Below, piece by piece: positions 35,253 through 44,970 of a DNA stretch of 64,000 nucleotides. Under the pieces are notes generated by a model. That model made no database searches, was not told the DNA's origin, and saw only the letters and a program-made list of their open reading frames with translations. Origin of the DNA: Micromonospora sp. R77 (lineage in GTDB: Bacteria; Actinomycetota; Actinomycetes; Mycobacteriales; Micromonosporaceae); the NCBI RefSeq assembly GCF_022747945.1, contig NZ_JALDST010000001.1, forward strand, positions 5,022,001-5,086,000, in the 5' to 3' direction. The position numbers were made by a program, and so were the translations under genes. How positions within the stretch are numbered: the stretch's first letter is position 1; the number at the start of each line of letters is the position of its first letter.

Positions 35253-36068
35253 ATGGGGACGGTGCTGGTGGTGGGGGCTAGTGGGTTTCTCGGGGCGGAG
35301 GTGTGTCGGCAGGCGGTGGGGGGCGGGTGGCGGGTGGTGGGGACGTACCACTCGGCGGCGGTCGCGGTGCCGGGGGTGGAGGCCCGGGGGCTCGACGTCA
35401 CCGACCGGGCCGCCGTGCGTGCGCTGGTCACCCGGGTACGCCCCGACGCCGTGATCGGCACCCCCTACCGGTACGCCGACTGGGCGGTCACCGCCGACGG
35501 GGCGGCGCACGTCGCGTACGCCGCCGCCGAGGTGGGTGCCCGCCTGGTGCACCTGTCCAGCGACGCGCTGCACGCCGGCCGGGACACGCCCTACCTGGAC
35601 GACGAGCCGCCCACGCCGGTCTTCCCGTACGGGGCGGCCAAGGCGGCGGCGGAGACCGCGGTACGGGCGATCGACCCGGCGGCGGTGCTGGTGCGGACCT
35701 CGCTGATCGTGGGGGAGGGGAGCAAGCAGATCCAGCTCTGCCGCGACGCGCTCGCGGGCCGGGCCACCCTCTTCACCGACGAGCTGCGCTGCCCGGTCGA
35801 CGTGACGGACCTGGCCGCCGCCGTCCTGGAACTGGTGCCCGCCGATTACGCCGGCCCGCTCAACGTGGCCGGCCCGGACACGGTGAGCCGCGCCGAGCTG
35901 GGCCTGCTGGTGGCCCGCCGGGAGGGCGTCGACCCGGCCGGGATGAGGACCAGCACCGGCACCGCCGCAGGGGCGTCACGCCCCACCGAGGTACGCCTCG
36001 ACTCCCGCCGCGCCGCCGGCCTGCTCCGCACCCGGCTGCGCGGCGTCCGCGAACTCCTCGCCCGCTGA
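35253..36068 (+). CDS. NAD(P)-dependent sugar reductase/epimerase, RmlD-like
   Basis: A 271-residue extended SDR. It has GASGFLG near the N-terminus for NAD(P), LVHLSSDALHAG, and Tyr/Lys of YGAAKAAAE, the RmlD substrate-binding-type order (dTDP-4-dehydrorhamnose reductase). No other deoxysugar gene is nearby, so the substrate is open. GGAGGG at 35243-35248 precedes ATG 35253; the open frame goes 10 codons further. Monocistronic between aspS and the ArsR-MFS pair. Confidence 0.78.
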   Translation: MGTVLVVGASGFLGAEVCRQAVGGGWRVVGTYHSAAVAVPGVEARGLDVTDRAAVRALVTRVRPDAVIGTPYRYADWAVTADGAAHVAYAAAEVGARLVHLSSDALHAGRDTPYLDDEPPTPVFPYGAAKAAAETAVRAIDPAAVLVRTSLIVGEGSKQIQLCRDALAGRATLFTDELRCPVDVTDLAAAVLELVPADYAGPLNVAGPDTVSRAELGLLVARREGVDPAGMRTSTGTAAGASRPTEVRLDSRRAAGLLRTRLRGVRELLAR

Positions 36069-36104
36069 CCGGTCCACCCGCCGCTGTCGAATCTTGCACA
36101 CTTC

Positions 36105-36132
36105 TTGTGCACACAAAGTGTGCACAGATATT
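36105..36132 (+). promoter_or_regulatory. ArsR operator embedded in promoter
   Basis: TGTGCACAC-AAA-GTGTGCACA (36106-36126) fills the spacer between TTGTGC (-35, 36105-36110) and GATATT (-10, 36127-36132). More half sites, TTGCACA near 36094 and ATTGTGCAT at 36131-36138, flank it. The HTH gene starts 9 nt after the -10, so autoregulation and a leaderless mRNA are likely. Confidence 0.65.
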
Positions 36133-36141
36133 GTGCATGGC

Positions 36142-36741
36142 ATGGAGAGTTCCACACCGGAGAGCCGGCGGGCGCTGCGCGAGGTCCGCATCGACCACCG
36201 CCAGGTGCGGGTGCTGGCCCACCCGCTGCGCCTACGACTGGTCGGCGCGCTGCGGGTGCACGGGCCGGCCACCGCCACCACCCTCGCCCAGCTGCTCGAC
36301 ACCAACACCGGTGCCACCAGCTATCACCTCCGGCAGCTCGCCGACGTCGGCCTCGTCGTCGAGGACCCCGACCGGGGCACCGGCCGGCAGCGCTGGTGGC
36401 GGGCCGCCCACGACGTCACCAACTGGGAGCCGACCGACTTCGACGACGATCCCGACGCCCGGGCCGCCATCGAGTGGATCCAGGGCGACCAGGTACGCCT
36501 GCTCGTCGAACACGCCGAGCGCTGGTTCGCGGTCCAGCACGAGTGGTCACCCGCCTGGCGGGACGCCCTCGGCATGGGCGACGCCTTCCTGACCATCTCG
36601 CCGGCCCGGCTCGAGGCGCTCAAGGCGGAGCTGTGGCAGGTCCTGGAGCGCTACCGGGCCGAGCCGGATCCCGCCGCGTCGGACGCCACGTCGGTGCAGC
36701 TCTTCCTCGCCGCGTACCCACTGCTGAAGGGACGGCCGTGA
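36142..36741 (+). CDS. ArsR-type winged-helix transcriptional regulator
   Basis: A 199-residue regulator. The wHTH (about 20-95) contains [31 protein letters not shown] and TGATSYHLRQLADVGLVVED, typical of ArsR/HTH_20. The remaining 100 residues are helical, without the metal-binding ELCV motif, so it probably senses an organic ligand. It overlaps the following MFS gene as GTGA and is preceded by a multi-half-site operator. ATG 36142 is preferred over an upstream ATG at 36094 lying before the promoter. Confidence 0.85.
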   Translation: MESSTPESRRALREVRIDHRQVRVLAHPLRLRLVGALRVHGPATATTLAQLLDTNTGATSYHLRQLADVGLVVEDPDRGTGRQRWWRAAHDVTNWEPTDFDDDPDARAAIEWIQGDQVRLLVEHAERWFAVQHEWSPAWRDALGMGDAFLTISPARLEALKAELWQVLERYRAEPDPAASDATSVQLFLAAYPLLKGRP

Positions 36742-38063
36742 GCGCCCTGTCCGGACGCCAGGTCCGGTTTCGCTACCTCACCCTGTACGGCCTGCGCTGG
36801 CTGCCCACCGGCCTGATGATCCCCGTGATGATCCTGCTGATGCAGGAGCGCGGCCTGTCGCTCACCCAGATCGGCCTGGTCAGCACCGCCCAGGGCCTGA
36901 TCGTGCTGGCGCTGGAACTGCCGACCGGTGGCCTCGCCGACGCGCTCGGCCGCAAGCCGGTGCTGGTGACCGCCTGGATGGTGTGCCTCGTCTCGCTGGC
37001 CGTCTTCGCGGTGGCCGACTCGTTCTGGCTCTTCTTCCTGTCCTGGGCCCTGCAGGGCGTCTACCGCGCGCTGGACAGCGGCCCCCTGGAGTCCTGGTAC
37101 GTCGACGCCACCCTCGCCGCCGACCCGGACGCCGGCTACGAGCGCGGCCTCGGCCACGCCGGCACCGTCATCGGCGTCGCCATCGGCGCGGGCGCCCTGC
37201 TCAGCGGTGGCCTGATCGCGCTCGGCCCGGTCGGACCGGTCAGCGCGCTCACCCTGCCCGTGCTGGTCGCCATCGCCCTCCAGGCGGTGGCCCTGGTCGC
37301 CGTGCTCGCCCTGCTGGTCGAGGTCCGGCCGGCCCGGGGCGCCGGTGCGCTGCGCGCCTCGGTCGCCGAGGCGCCCCGGATGGTCGGTCAGGCGGTCGGG
37401 CTGCTGCGCCGCAACCGGGTGCTGCTCGCCCTGGTCTGCGTCGAGCTGTTCTGGGGCTTCGGGATGGTCACCTTCGAGTCGCTGCTGCCGCTGCGGCTCG
37501 CCGAGGCGGTCGGCGACGCCGACCGGGCCGCGGTGCTGCTCGGGCCGGCCAGCTCGGTGGCCTGGCTGGCGAACGCGGCCGGCGCCGCCCTGACCCCGCT
37601 GCTGCTGCGCCGGGTCGGCGCGGCGCCCGCCGCCGCGCTGATGCGGATCCTGCAGGGTGCGACCGTGGTCGGGATGGGGCTCCTCGCCGGCCCGGTCGGC
37701 GTGCTGGTGGCCTACCTGGCCTGCTACGCCGTGCACGGCGCGTCCAACCCGCTGCACGCCGGGCTGCTGCACCGCCAGGTCGACGGGCCGTACCGGACCA
37801 GCGTGCTCTCGCTGAACTCGATGATGGCCCAGCCTGCCGGGGCGCTCGGCATGGTCGTGCTGGCCGCCGTGGCCGACCGCACCAGCGTCAGTGTCGCCAT
37901 GGTCGTCGGCGCGGTGGTGCTCGCCCTGGCCGCCCCGCTCTACCTGCCGGCCTGGCGGGCGGGCCGGACCGCGACCGCCGACCGCAGCGGTACGCCCCCG
38001 GGCGCTCAGCCCAGCCGGACCGAGGTGCGCGGCTCGGTGCCGGTGAAGCCGAGCCCACGGTAG
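36738..38063 (+). CDS. MFS transporter, partner of the ArsR regulator
   Basis: A 441-residue 12-TM exporter-like MFS protein. RYLTLYGLRWLPTGLMIPVMILLMQERGLSLTQIG is TM1 and loop; motif A is GGLADALGRKPVL. The GTG at 36738 is coupled to the ArsR gene. The last about 20 residues (QPSRTEVRGSVPVKPSPR) overlap the end of the antisense GNAT gene by 58 bp. ArsR-MFS pairs usually act in efflux of a toxic compound sensed by the regulator. Confidence 0.85.
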   Translation: MSALSGRQVRFRYLTLYGLRWLPTGLMIPVMILLMQERGLSLTQIGLVSTAQGLIVLALELPTGGLADALGRKPVLVTAWMVCLVSLAVFAVADSFWLFFLSWALQGVYRALDSGPLESWYVDATLAADPDAGYERGLGHAGTVIGVAIGAGALLSGGLIALGPVGPVSALTLPVLVAIALQAVALVAVLALLVEVRPARGAGALRASVAEAPRMVGQAVGLLRRNRVLLALVCVELFWGFGMVTFESLLPLRLAEAVGDADRAAVLLGPASSVAWLANAAGAALTPLLLRRVGAAPAAALMRILQGATVVGMGLLAGPVGVLVAYLACYAVHGASNPLHAGLLHRQVDGPYRTSVLSLNSMMAQPAGALGMVVLAAVADRTSVSVAMVVGAVVLALAAPLYLPAWRAGRTATADRSGTPPGAQPSRTEVRGSVPVKPSPR

Positions 38064-38746
38064 AGCCGGAGCGCGCCGACGTTGTCGGTGTAGACGCCGA
38101 GCGCCACGTGGTCGTACCGGGCGAACAGCGCCCGGGTCATCCCGGCGGTCAGCGCCGCGCCGAGGCCCCGGCCCCGCCGGTCGGTCGCCACGGTCAGGCC
38201 GGCCAGGAAGCCGATGTCGCCCCGGCTGCGGTCCGCCCCGCAGGCCACCAGGCGGTCGCCGTCGCGGATGCCGTACCAGTCGACGATCCCGGGATCGCCC
38301 GGCCGGGAGGTGCTGGTGGGGAACGACTCCTCGATCAGTGCGGCGAGGGCGGGGTGGTCGGCCGCACCGAGGCGGACCACCCGGTCCTCCTCCGGCGGTG
38401 GCGGCGGGGGTGCGGTCGTCCACCGGAACTCCCACTGGTCGAGCCGGTCGACGGTCAACCGGCCGGCCAGCTCCTCCGCCGAGGTGCCGGGCAGGTGCAG
38501 CCGTCGGCCCGGGCGGAGCGTCCCGTCCGCCAGGAGGGCGGCGAACAGGTCAACCGCCGGGCCGGCCGCACCCAGCGCCGCGCCCGCCGGTCCCTGATCC
38601 GGCGCGATCAGCCAGGCCACCGTCCCGTCCCGGCGCCAGCCGTGCGCCGCGCGGTCGCGCCGGAGCGCGTGCCGGGCGTACGGGTGGTGTCCGGTGGCCG
38701 CCAGCAGGGCCGCCGGTCCGGTGAGGACCTGGTCGACGGTGATCAT
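38006..38746 (-). CDS. GNAT family N-acetyltransferase
   Basis: A 246-residue protein with an N-terminal half of uncertain fold and a C-terminal GNAT domain (about 120-246). The acetyl-CoA site is visible in LTVATDRRGRGLGAALTAGM (R/Q-x-x-G-x-G/A pattern), followed by LGVYTDNVGALRLYRGLGF, the usual N..A..LY..LGF end. Acceptor unknown. Converges on, and overlaps, the MFS gene. Confidence 0.83.
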   Translation of the reverse strand: MITVDQVLTGPAALLAATGHHPYARHALRRDRAAHGWRRDGTVAWLIAPDQGPAGAALGAAGPAVDLFAALLADGTLRPGRRLHLPGTSAEELAGRLTVDRLDQWEFRWTTAPPPPPPEEDRVVRLGAADHPALAALIEESFPTSTSRPGDPGIVDWYGIRDGDRLVACGADRSRGDIGFLAGLTVATDRRGRGLGAALTAGMTRALFARYDHVALGVYTDNVGALRLYRGLGFTGTEPRTSVRLG

Positions 38747-38881
38747 GTCGTCAGCCTAGAACGGTCCGGACCTGGCCGGTGCGGCCGCCGGAACCTGCCG
38801 TTCCACGGTGGAGATTGACGAACAGACCGATTGGGTACATCAGCGCCGACCCACTGGTAACCCCCACCGGAGGATACGAAA

Positions 38882-39103
38882 ATGCTCGCCATTCTCGCGG
38901 CCGTCGTGTTCGGCTTCGCGCTGCTCATCGACTTCCTCAACACCAACTTCGGCGCGCCGGATCTGTTCAACACGCACACCCTCATGCTGATCGGCTTCCT
39001 GCTGCTCTCGCTCTACCTGGCCGGCGTCGGCTCCGGCCCGCGCGGCGGTGGCGGCGGTGGCGGTGGCCGCTGGTACCGGGGCCGTCGTCCCGGTCGCGGC
39101 TGA
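38882..39103 (+). CDS. Small two-TM membrane protein with Gly-rich tail
   Basis: 73 residues. Two hydrophobic helices (about 2-18 and 32-48) are separated by [14 protein letters not shown], then a (Gly)8-type run and a basic [11 protein letters not shown] end. GGAGG near 38868 and ATG 38882 form a convincing start. I do not recognise a named family. It stands alone between divergent GNAT and rarA. Confidence 0.65.
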   Translation: MLAILAAVVFGFALLIDFLNTNFGAPDLFNTHTLMLIGFLLLSLYLAGVGSGPRGGGGGGGGRWYRGRRPGRG

Positions 39104-39179
39104 CCGGAAAAGACCATCCCGGGCCCGGCCCGCGGCGCGATTCCGGCGTCGCGGACCGGGCCCGGTACTGTCTTCGGTG

Positions 39180-40682
39180 ATGGAATCCGACGCCCTCTTC
39201 ACCCTCGGCGGACCCGCCGGCGCGCCCGGCGCCGCCGCGGGTCCCGCCGGTGTCGACGGCCTCACCGCCCCCGGCGAGGACTCCCCGCTGCCCGTCCGGA
39301 TGCGGCCCGCCTCCCTCGACGAGCTGGTCGGGCAGGGCCACCTGCTCGCCCCCGGCGCGCCGCTGCGTCAGCTGGTCGGCGGCGACGCGCCCATGTCGGT
39401 GATCCTCTGGGGGCCGCCGGGCAGCGGCAAGACCACCATCGCGCACCTGGTCGCGCGGGCCACCGACCGCCGGTTCGTCGCCATGTCGGCGCTCTCCGCC
39501 GGGGTGAAGGACGTCCGGGCGGTGATCGACACCGCGCGGCGGCAGCGGCGCGCGGGCGGGCCGCCGACCGTGCTCTTCATCGACGAGGTGCACCGGTTCA
39601 GCAAGACCCAGCAGGACTCGCTGCTGGCCGCCGTCGAGGACCGGACCGTGACCCTGCTCGCGGCGACCACCGAGAACCCGTACTTCTCGGTCATCTCGCC
39701 GCTGCTGTCCCGGTGTGTGCTGCTCACCCTGCAGCCGCTGGACGACGACGCCGTCCGTGGCCTGCTGCGCCGGGCGGTCGCCGACGAACGCGGGCTGCGG
39801 GGCGCGCTCACCCTGGCCACCGACGCCGAGGACCACCTGGTCCGGCTGGCCGCCGGTGACGTCCGTAAGGCGCTGACCGCGCTGGAGGCCGCCGCGGCCA
39901 CCGCGACGGCGCTCGGCACCGGCCGGATCGACCTGGCCACCGCCGAGCGGGCGGTCGACGTGGCCGCCGTGCGCTACGACCGGGACGGCGACGCGCACTA
40001 CGACGTGACCAGCGCGTTCATCAAGAGCATGCGCGGCTCGGACGTCGACGCCGCGCTGCACTGGCTGGCCCGGATGCTGGTCGCCGGGGAGGACGCCCGG
40101 TTCATCGCCCGCCGGCTCGTGATCTTCGCCAGCGAGGACGTCGGGATGGCCGACCCGACCGCGCTCCAGGTCGCCACCGCCGCCGCCCACGCCGTGGAGT
40201 ACGTCGGTCTGCCCGAGGTGCAGCTCAACCTCGCCCAGGCCGTGATCCACCTGGCCACCGCCCCGAAGTCCAACTCGGCCACCACCGCCATCGGCGCGGC
40301 CATCGCCGACGTACGGGCCGGACGGGGCGGGCCGGTGCCCCGTGGCCTGCGGGACGCGCACTACGCCGGCGCCCGGGGGCTCGGGCACGGCGCCGGCTAT
40401 CGCTACCCGCACGACGACCACCGGGGTGTGGTCACCCAGCAGTACGCTCCGGACGACCTCGTCGGGACCGACTACTACGAGCCCAGCGGACACGGCGCCG
40501 AGCGGTCGGTGGCCACCCGCCTGCCGTTGCTGCGCCGTATCGTCCGGGGGCTGCCCACGCCGACCGTCCGCGCGGAGGCACCCGCGCCGGCCACCGTGAA
40601 CGGTCGTCGCCCGGCAGGCACCGAACAGGTCAGCGCGGCGGATGAGGGCGGCAGCGACGCCGTCGAGGAGGGGCAGCAGTGA
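39180..40682 (+). CDS. rarA: Replication-associated recombination protein A (RarA/MgsA)
   Basis: A AAA+ protein of 500 residues that acts at stalled replication forks with SSB and the clamp loader family. [18 protein letters not shown] begins the core; Walker A is GPPGSGKTT, Walker B FIDEVHRF with KTQQDSLL, sensor 1 [13 protein letters not shown]. The C-terminal tetramerisation region ([41 protein letters not shown]) is complete, followed by a variable tail. ATG 39180 lies 8 nt after TACTGT (39166-39171) and has no SD: probably leaderless. Its stop overlaps the proline-rich gene. Confidence 0.93.
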   Translation: MESDALFTLGGPAGAPGAAAGPAGVDGLTAPGEDSPLPVRMRPASLDELVGQGHLLAPGAPLRQLVGGDAPMSVILWGPPGSGKTTIAHLVARATDRRFVAMSALSAGVKDVRAVIDTARRQRRAGGPPTVLFIDEVHRFSKTQQDSLLAAVEDRTVTLLAATTENPYFSVISPLLSRCVLLTLQPLDDDAVRGLLRRAVADERGLRGALTLATDAEDHLVRLAAGDVRKALTALEAAAATATALGTGRIDLATAERAVDVAAVRYDRDGDAHYDVTSAFIKSMRGSDVDAALHWLARMLVAGEDARFIARRLVIFASEDVGMADPTALQVATAAAHAVEYVGLPEVQLNLAQAVIHLATAPKSNSATTAIGAAIADVRAGRGGPVPRGLRDAHYAGARGLGHGAGYRYPHDDHRGVVTQQYAPDDLVGTDYYEPSGHGAERSVATRLPLLRRIVRGLPTPTVRAEAPAPATVNGRRPAGTEQVSAADEGGSDAVEEGQQ

Positions 40683-42658
40683 TGGCGCGTGGTCCGGAGC
40701 GACCCGAGGACGGTGCCGACGAGCGGCGCGACTCCCGTGCCAAGGGCCGCCGGTGGGGGCGGGGCAAGGCGGACCCCGAACCCGGGGAAGCCGCCGTCGG
40801 CGAGGAGTTCGGCTGGATCGACGACCTCCGTACCGCCAAGCAGGAGCGCGCCGACCTCGGCCCCGGCGGAGCGCCAGGACCGGTCCCGCCCCGGGGCGCG
40901 GTCCCACCCGGCCCCGGGCCGCGCCCGGCGCCGACCCGGCACGGCCGCCGCGTCCGGGATCCGGGCCACCGCCCGGTGCCGTCCGCCCGGACGGCCCGCC
41001 CGTCCACCGGGACGCGCCCGCCGGCCCGGCCGTCCCACCGAACCGCCGGGGTACGGCGGAACCGATCGCCCGGCCCCGCCCCGTCGACGGGCCGTGGCCC
41101 GGCTCGCCCGAGGCGCCACCCGTCCGTCGTCCCCGGGACGGGCCACCCCAGCAGTCCCGTCCGCCCCGGCGCCCGGCTGACGGACCCACCGGCCAGCACG
41201 CTCCCGTCGCCCCTTCCCCGACCGGCCAGCACGGCCGGGCCGGCGCGCCGGAAGGACAGCCGCGGCCGGCACAGCCTGGTGTCGCGGCATCCGGTGACCG
41301 ACCCGGAACGGCGCGACCCGCGGGCGGCTGGCCCGCGGCGCCGGCAGCCGGATCACGTCCCGGCCCGCAGCCCGGCCCGGCCGGCCGAGGCCACGCCGAC
41401 GGACCCGGCGTGGCCGGTGCGGGGCGCCCCGGTTCCCGACGGCACCGATCCCGCCGGCCGCGCGGTCCCCGGAATGGGCCGGGGCGGCAGCGACACCGAG
41501 GGTCCCGCGCCGTCGCAGCGGCCCGGCCGACACCGCCCCCGACCCTCGTGCCACGCCGCCCGCCCCCGGTCCCCGCGCCACGCCGCCCGCCGCCGGTCGC
41601 CCGGGCGCCGACCCGAGAGCCGCGTCGCCGCGTGTCCCGGGCGGTGACCCGGAGCCGGGCCGCCGCCGGGGGCCGGCCGGGCCGCCGGACCCGGTGACCG
41701 GCACCGGAGCGGTACCGACGGTGCCCGGCCCGACCGGAGCCGGGCCCGTGCCGCCGCCTGCCGGTCGCCGCCGGGCCGGGGAGCCGGTCGTGCCCGTCGT
41801 GCCGAGGAGCGGCAACACCGGCTCGGTGCCGGTGAGCGGCAACGCGCCGCCGGTGCCCGGCGGTGGCGCCGCGGTACCCGTGCCGAGGAGCGGCAACGCG
41901 CCGCCGGTGCCCGGCAGCGCGCCGCCGCCGGTGGCGAACGGCAACCCCCCGCCCGCCCCGGAGGGCCGTGGCGTCCGGACGCCGAACGCGGACCCGTCCA
42001 CCGGTCGTCGCCCCGGGCCGGGCCCGGACGCGCCGGTCGGCCGCCGCGCCGCCGCGCCGGCCACGCCGGAGACCACCGGCGGACGGCACGAGACCGGCGA
42101 CACCAGGAGCAACCGACCGGAGCGGCCGGCGGACTGGCTGCGCCAGGCCGGCCGTGGTCACCACAGCGACCCCGCCCCGCCGGCGGCACCCGCCGGTCCG
42201 CCTCCCGGCGACCGACGCGCGACCCCGACCGGACCGGCCGGCGTTGCCGTGCCACCCGGATCGGCCGCCGGCGCCCGGGGTGCCGCCCGGCCCGGAGCCG
42301 CGCCGCCTCCGGGCCCCGGCGTGCCCCCCGCCGGCACCGGGACCGACCTGCCGCCCGTCCGCCGGGGCGCGTCCGCGCCCACCGGCCGGCCACCCGCCCC
42401 GGACCGACCCGGTGTCGACACGCCACGACCCGGCGCGGCCGGTGCGGCGCCCCGCCGGGCGTCGTACGGCGTGAGCCCGACGGGCCGGTGCGCGGCTCCG
42501 CCCGTCCCGGTCCCGCCCCGGGCGGACCCGGCGCGGGCGCCGGCCGGTCCGGTCTCGACGGCCCGGCGCGCGGCGCGGCCCGGCCGGCCCCCGACGGCCC
42601 GGGGCGAGGCGGGCGTCGGCCTCGGCGTCCCCCCGCCCGGCACCCCCGGCCCGGCCCC

Positions 42659-42970
42659 GACGGACCTCCGCGCGCAGCCCGGCCCGACGTCGACGGACCT
42701 CCGCGCGCAGCCCGGCCCGGCCCCGACGGACCTCCGCGCGCAGCCCGGCCCGACGTCGACGGGCCTCCGCGCGGCACGGCCCGACCCGGCCCCGACGGGC
42801 CCTCGCGCGGCACGACCGGACCCGACGTCGACGGACCTCCGCGTGGCGCGGTCCGACCCGGCCCGGACGGGGCTCCGCGCGCAGCCCGGTCCGAGAGCGA
42901 CGCGCCTCCGCGCGGCACGGTCCGCCCCGGCGTCGACGGATCTCCGCGCCAGGCCGGCCCGTCGGGCCCC
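42659..42970 (+). repeat. Nine coding repeats of 33 or 36 bp
   Basis: Units start at 42659, 42692, 42725, 42758, 42794, 42830, 42866, 42899 and 42935. All are multiples of three. In the frame of 42659 each codes for D-G-P-P-R-(G/A)-x-x-R-P-(D/G)-(V/P), with much variation at third codon positions. Low-complexity repeat inside the proline-rich protein. Confidence 0.75.
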
Positions 42971-43258
42971 GACGGACCGGTGCCCGGCCCGGCCCGGCCC
43001 GGCCCGGACGGGCCGGCGCGGGGCGCGGCACACCCAGGGGTGCGGCCGGACGGCCCGCTGCCCGGCGGCCCGGGCGAGGGGCCCGGCGGCCCGGACGCCG
43101 ACGCGCGTACCGGTGGGCGGCCGGGGTGGCCCGGGCCGCCGCCGCGGTCGCCCGTCCCGCCGTCGGACCCGACGAACGGGTCACCGGCCGGGTGACCCCG
43201 CAACGGGCCGAGGCGGACGGGCCGACACCCGCGCCCTGGTCGTCCGGCTGCGCCGGCG

Positions 43259-44026
43259 GTGGCGCGTGCGGCCGTCGTACCCCGCCGGAGCCGGCGGGGC
43301 CGCGGCCGAAACGGCCGACGGACCGGCGCTGCGCCGGGCCGAGCAGGAACCGGCGGAGCCCGCCGCCGGCGGTGGCCTGCGGGCGCCCGGTCGGAGCTGC
43401 GCCGGCAGATGCGTGCCCGGCGGCGGCTCCGGATGGGCATCCTCGCGCTGGTCAGCCTGGTGCTGCTCGGCGCGGTACCGCTCTACTTCGGCATCCGCAC
43501 GCTCGCCCGGGATCCGGTCTTCGACAACCTCGACGCGCTCGACGTGCCGGGCTGGGCGGCGGTGAAGACCGTCGACAACGTCAGCGGCAGCCGCTGGTGC
43601 CTGCAGGACTGCCGGCTGCGGGAGCGCACCGTCGAGTCGGAGCGGTCCGCGAAGGAGACCGGCCCGGTGTACGAGCGGGCCCTCGTCGCCGACGGCTGGC
43701 GACGCTGGAAGGTGGGCCGCTGCCCGGAGCAGCCGGCCAAGGGCAGCTACACCTGCTGGCGGCGCGACGAGCTCACCCTCGACCTGTGGGTACGCGACCC
43801 GACCTGCGCCCTGCCGCCGGTGAACGGTCAACCGGCGCCCTCTCCCGCGCCGTCGCCCGCAGCGGGGAAGTGCACCGGGTCGTTGGTGTCGGTGAAGGTG
43901 CGCAACGCGATCGACGACGAGCGGACCCGACCACAGCCGAGCACCGACCCGTCACTCACCGGTGAGGATCCGTTCCCCACCCTCACCGATGATCCACTCG
44001 GCGAGTTGACACGCTCACCGTCGTGA
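43259..44026 (+). CDS. C-terminal membrane module of the proline-rich protein
   Basis: This is the part of the previous entry that can be translated as written; the formal start has no meaning. From about 43395 it reads RSELRRQMRARRRLRM, a basic stop-transfer-type stretch, one TM helix (GILALVSLVLLGAVPLYFGI), then an extracellular domain of about 150 residues with WCLQDCRLRE, GRCPEQ, YTCWRRDE, DPTCALP and GKCTGS, six cysteines in all. Upstream of 43395 the frame is Arg-rich and not credible. No named family recognised. Confidence 0.55.
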   Translation: MARAAVVPRRSRRGRGRNGRRTGAAPGRAGTGGARRRRWPAGARSELRRQMRARRRLRMGILALVSLVLLGAVPLYFGIRTLARDPVFDNLDALDVPGWAAVKTVDNVSGSRWCLQDCRLRERTVESERSAKETGPVYERALVADGWRRWKVGRCPEQPAKGSYTCWRRDELTLDLWVRDPTCALPPVNGQPAPSPAPSPAAGKCTGSLVSVKVRNAIDDERTRPQPSTDPSLTGEDPFPTLTDDPLGELTRSPS

Positions 44027-44171
44027 GCCGCTTTCCATCACGGACGGTAGGGTCTGGGGCTGGTGGGCCGTCCGCGCCCGCCGACCGGTGGTGGGTCGGC
44101 GTGCGGCGCAGCGGACAGGACGGTCGCCGCATCACGGGGCGTCGGGCCCCGGGACACTGCTTGAGGAGGAC

Positions 44172-44639
44172 ATGGGCGTGAGTGGTGGAGAGATCGCTTG
44201 GCTGATCCTGGCCGGCGCGTTCCTGATGCTGGTGCTCGTGCTGGCGGTGCCGATCCTGCGGCTGCGGCACACCGTGGACGCGACGACCCGCATGATCAAC
44301 GACCTGAACGACCGCACCACGCCGTTGCTCGGTGACGTCAACACGACGGTGAAGAACGTCAACGTCGCGCTGGAGCAGGTGCAGACCTCCCTGGACGGGG
44401 TGAACCTCCAGCTCGCCAAGGTTGACACCATGACCACCCACGCGCAGAACGTCACGGCCAACGTGGCCAACCTGGCCACCGTGGTCTCCGCCGCCGCGGC
44501 GAACCCGCTGGTGAAGGTGGCCGCCTTCGGCTACGGCGTACGCCGGGCCGCCTCGGCCCGCCGGCACGCCGAGACCGAGCGTGAGGTGCGCGACACCATC
44601 AAGTCCCAGCGCCGGGCCGCCAAGCGCGGCAACGGTTGA
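44172..44639 (+). CDS. DUF948-type single-span membrane protein
   Basis: 155 residues: one N-terminal TM helix (IAWLILAGAFLMLVLVLAVPILRL) then a long amphipathic, coiled-coil-like region with repeated Asn/Thr/Val patterns (LNDRTTPLLGDVNTTVKNVN), typical of DUF948. The C-terminus is basic. ATG 44172 lies only 2 nt after AGGAGG; GTG 44178, 8 nt from it, is an equally good start. First of a run with the next gene and alaS; role unknown. Confidence 0.78.
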   Translation: MGVSGGEIAWLILAGAFLMLVLVLAVPILRLRHTVDATTRMINDLNDRTTPLLGDVNTTVKNVNVALEQVQTSLDGVNLQLAKVDTMTTHAQNVTANVANLATVVSAAAANPLVKVAAFGYGVRRAASARRHAETEREVRDTIKSQRRAAKRGNG

Positions 44640-44664
44640 GCCGCGACGACCGGGAGGATCGATC

Positions 44665-44970
44665 ATGAGGCGGTTGTTCTGGCTCGGCATCGGGCTGGCG
44701 GTGGGCGTGCTGGTGGTCCGCAAGGCGACCCGGACCGCGCAGGCGTACACGCCGGCCGGCATCGCCAGCGGGCTGTCGGAATCCGCTGGCGGCCTCGTCG
44801 AGTCGCTGCGTAGCTTCGTGGAGGACGTCCGGATCGGGATGGCCGAACGCGAGCAGGAGATCCACGAGGCCTTCGCCCGCGGCGAGGCGTTCGACGACCA
44901 GTTCGCCGAGCTGCGGGAGGACCCGCGTATCGGCGACCGAGAGATTTTCCCGGAGGAGCACCAGCGATGA
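44665..44970 (+). CDS. Small membrane-anchored protein upstream of alaS
   Basis: 101 residues. N-terminal hydrophobic segment ([15 protein letters not shown]) then an acidic amphipathic part with [20 protein letters not shown], a conserved pattern in this neighbourhood. GGGAGG with 7-nt spacing precedes ATG 44665. It overlaps alaS as ATGA. Possibly tied to the envelope; no known function. Confidence 0.78.
   Translation: MRRLFWLGIGLAVGVLVVRKATRTAQAYTPAGIASGLSESAGGLVESLRSFVEDVRIGMAEREQEIHEAFARGEAFDDQFAELREDPRIGDREIFPEEHQR

Larger units (their letters stand above)
40682..44026 (+). pseudogene. Very proline-rich membrane protein, reading frame jumps repeatedly
   Basis: ATG 40682 overlaps the rarA stop and has a good SD (GAGGAGGGG). 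The N-terminus (ADPEPGEAAVGEEFGWIDDLRTAKQ) is conserved-looking; about 850 residues of Pro/Gly/Arg/Ala follow; the end (from about 43400) is a TM helix and an extracellular Cys-bearing domain. No single frame spans it. By composition the frame appears to switch near 40930, 41420, 41520, 42490, 43150, 43205 and 43390. Positions are estimates. A nine-unit frame-preserving repeat lies at 42659-42970. GC runs make indel errors likely; real decay is the alternative. Function unknown; its place between rarA and the DUF948 gene recurs in relatives. Confidence 0.6.

Noticed and set aside
42659..42970. CRISPR-like regular repeat
   Set aside because: Units are contiguous without spacers, vary in sequence, are multiples of three and lie in a coding region; no cas genes.
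38982..43184. A 1,400-codon open frame on the minus strand across rarA and the proline-rich gene
   Set aside because: It is antisense to rarA, rich in Arg/Gly/His, with no domain. Long antisense open frames are expected at this GC content.
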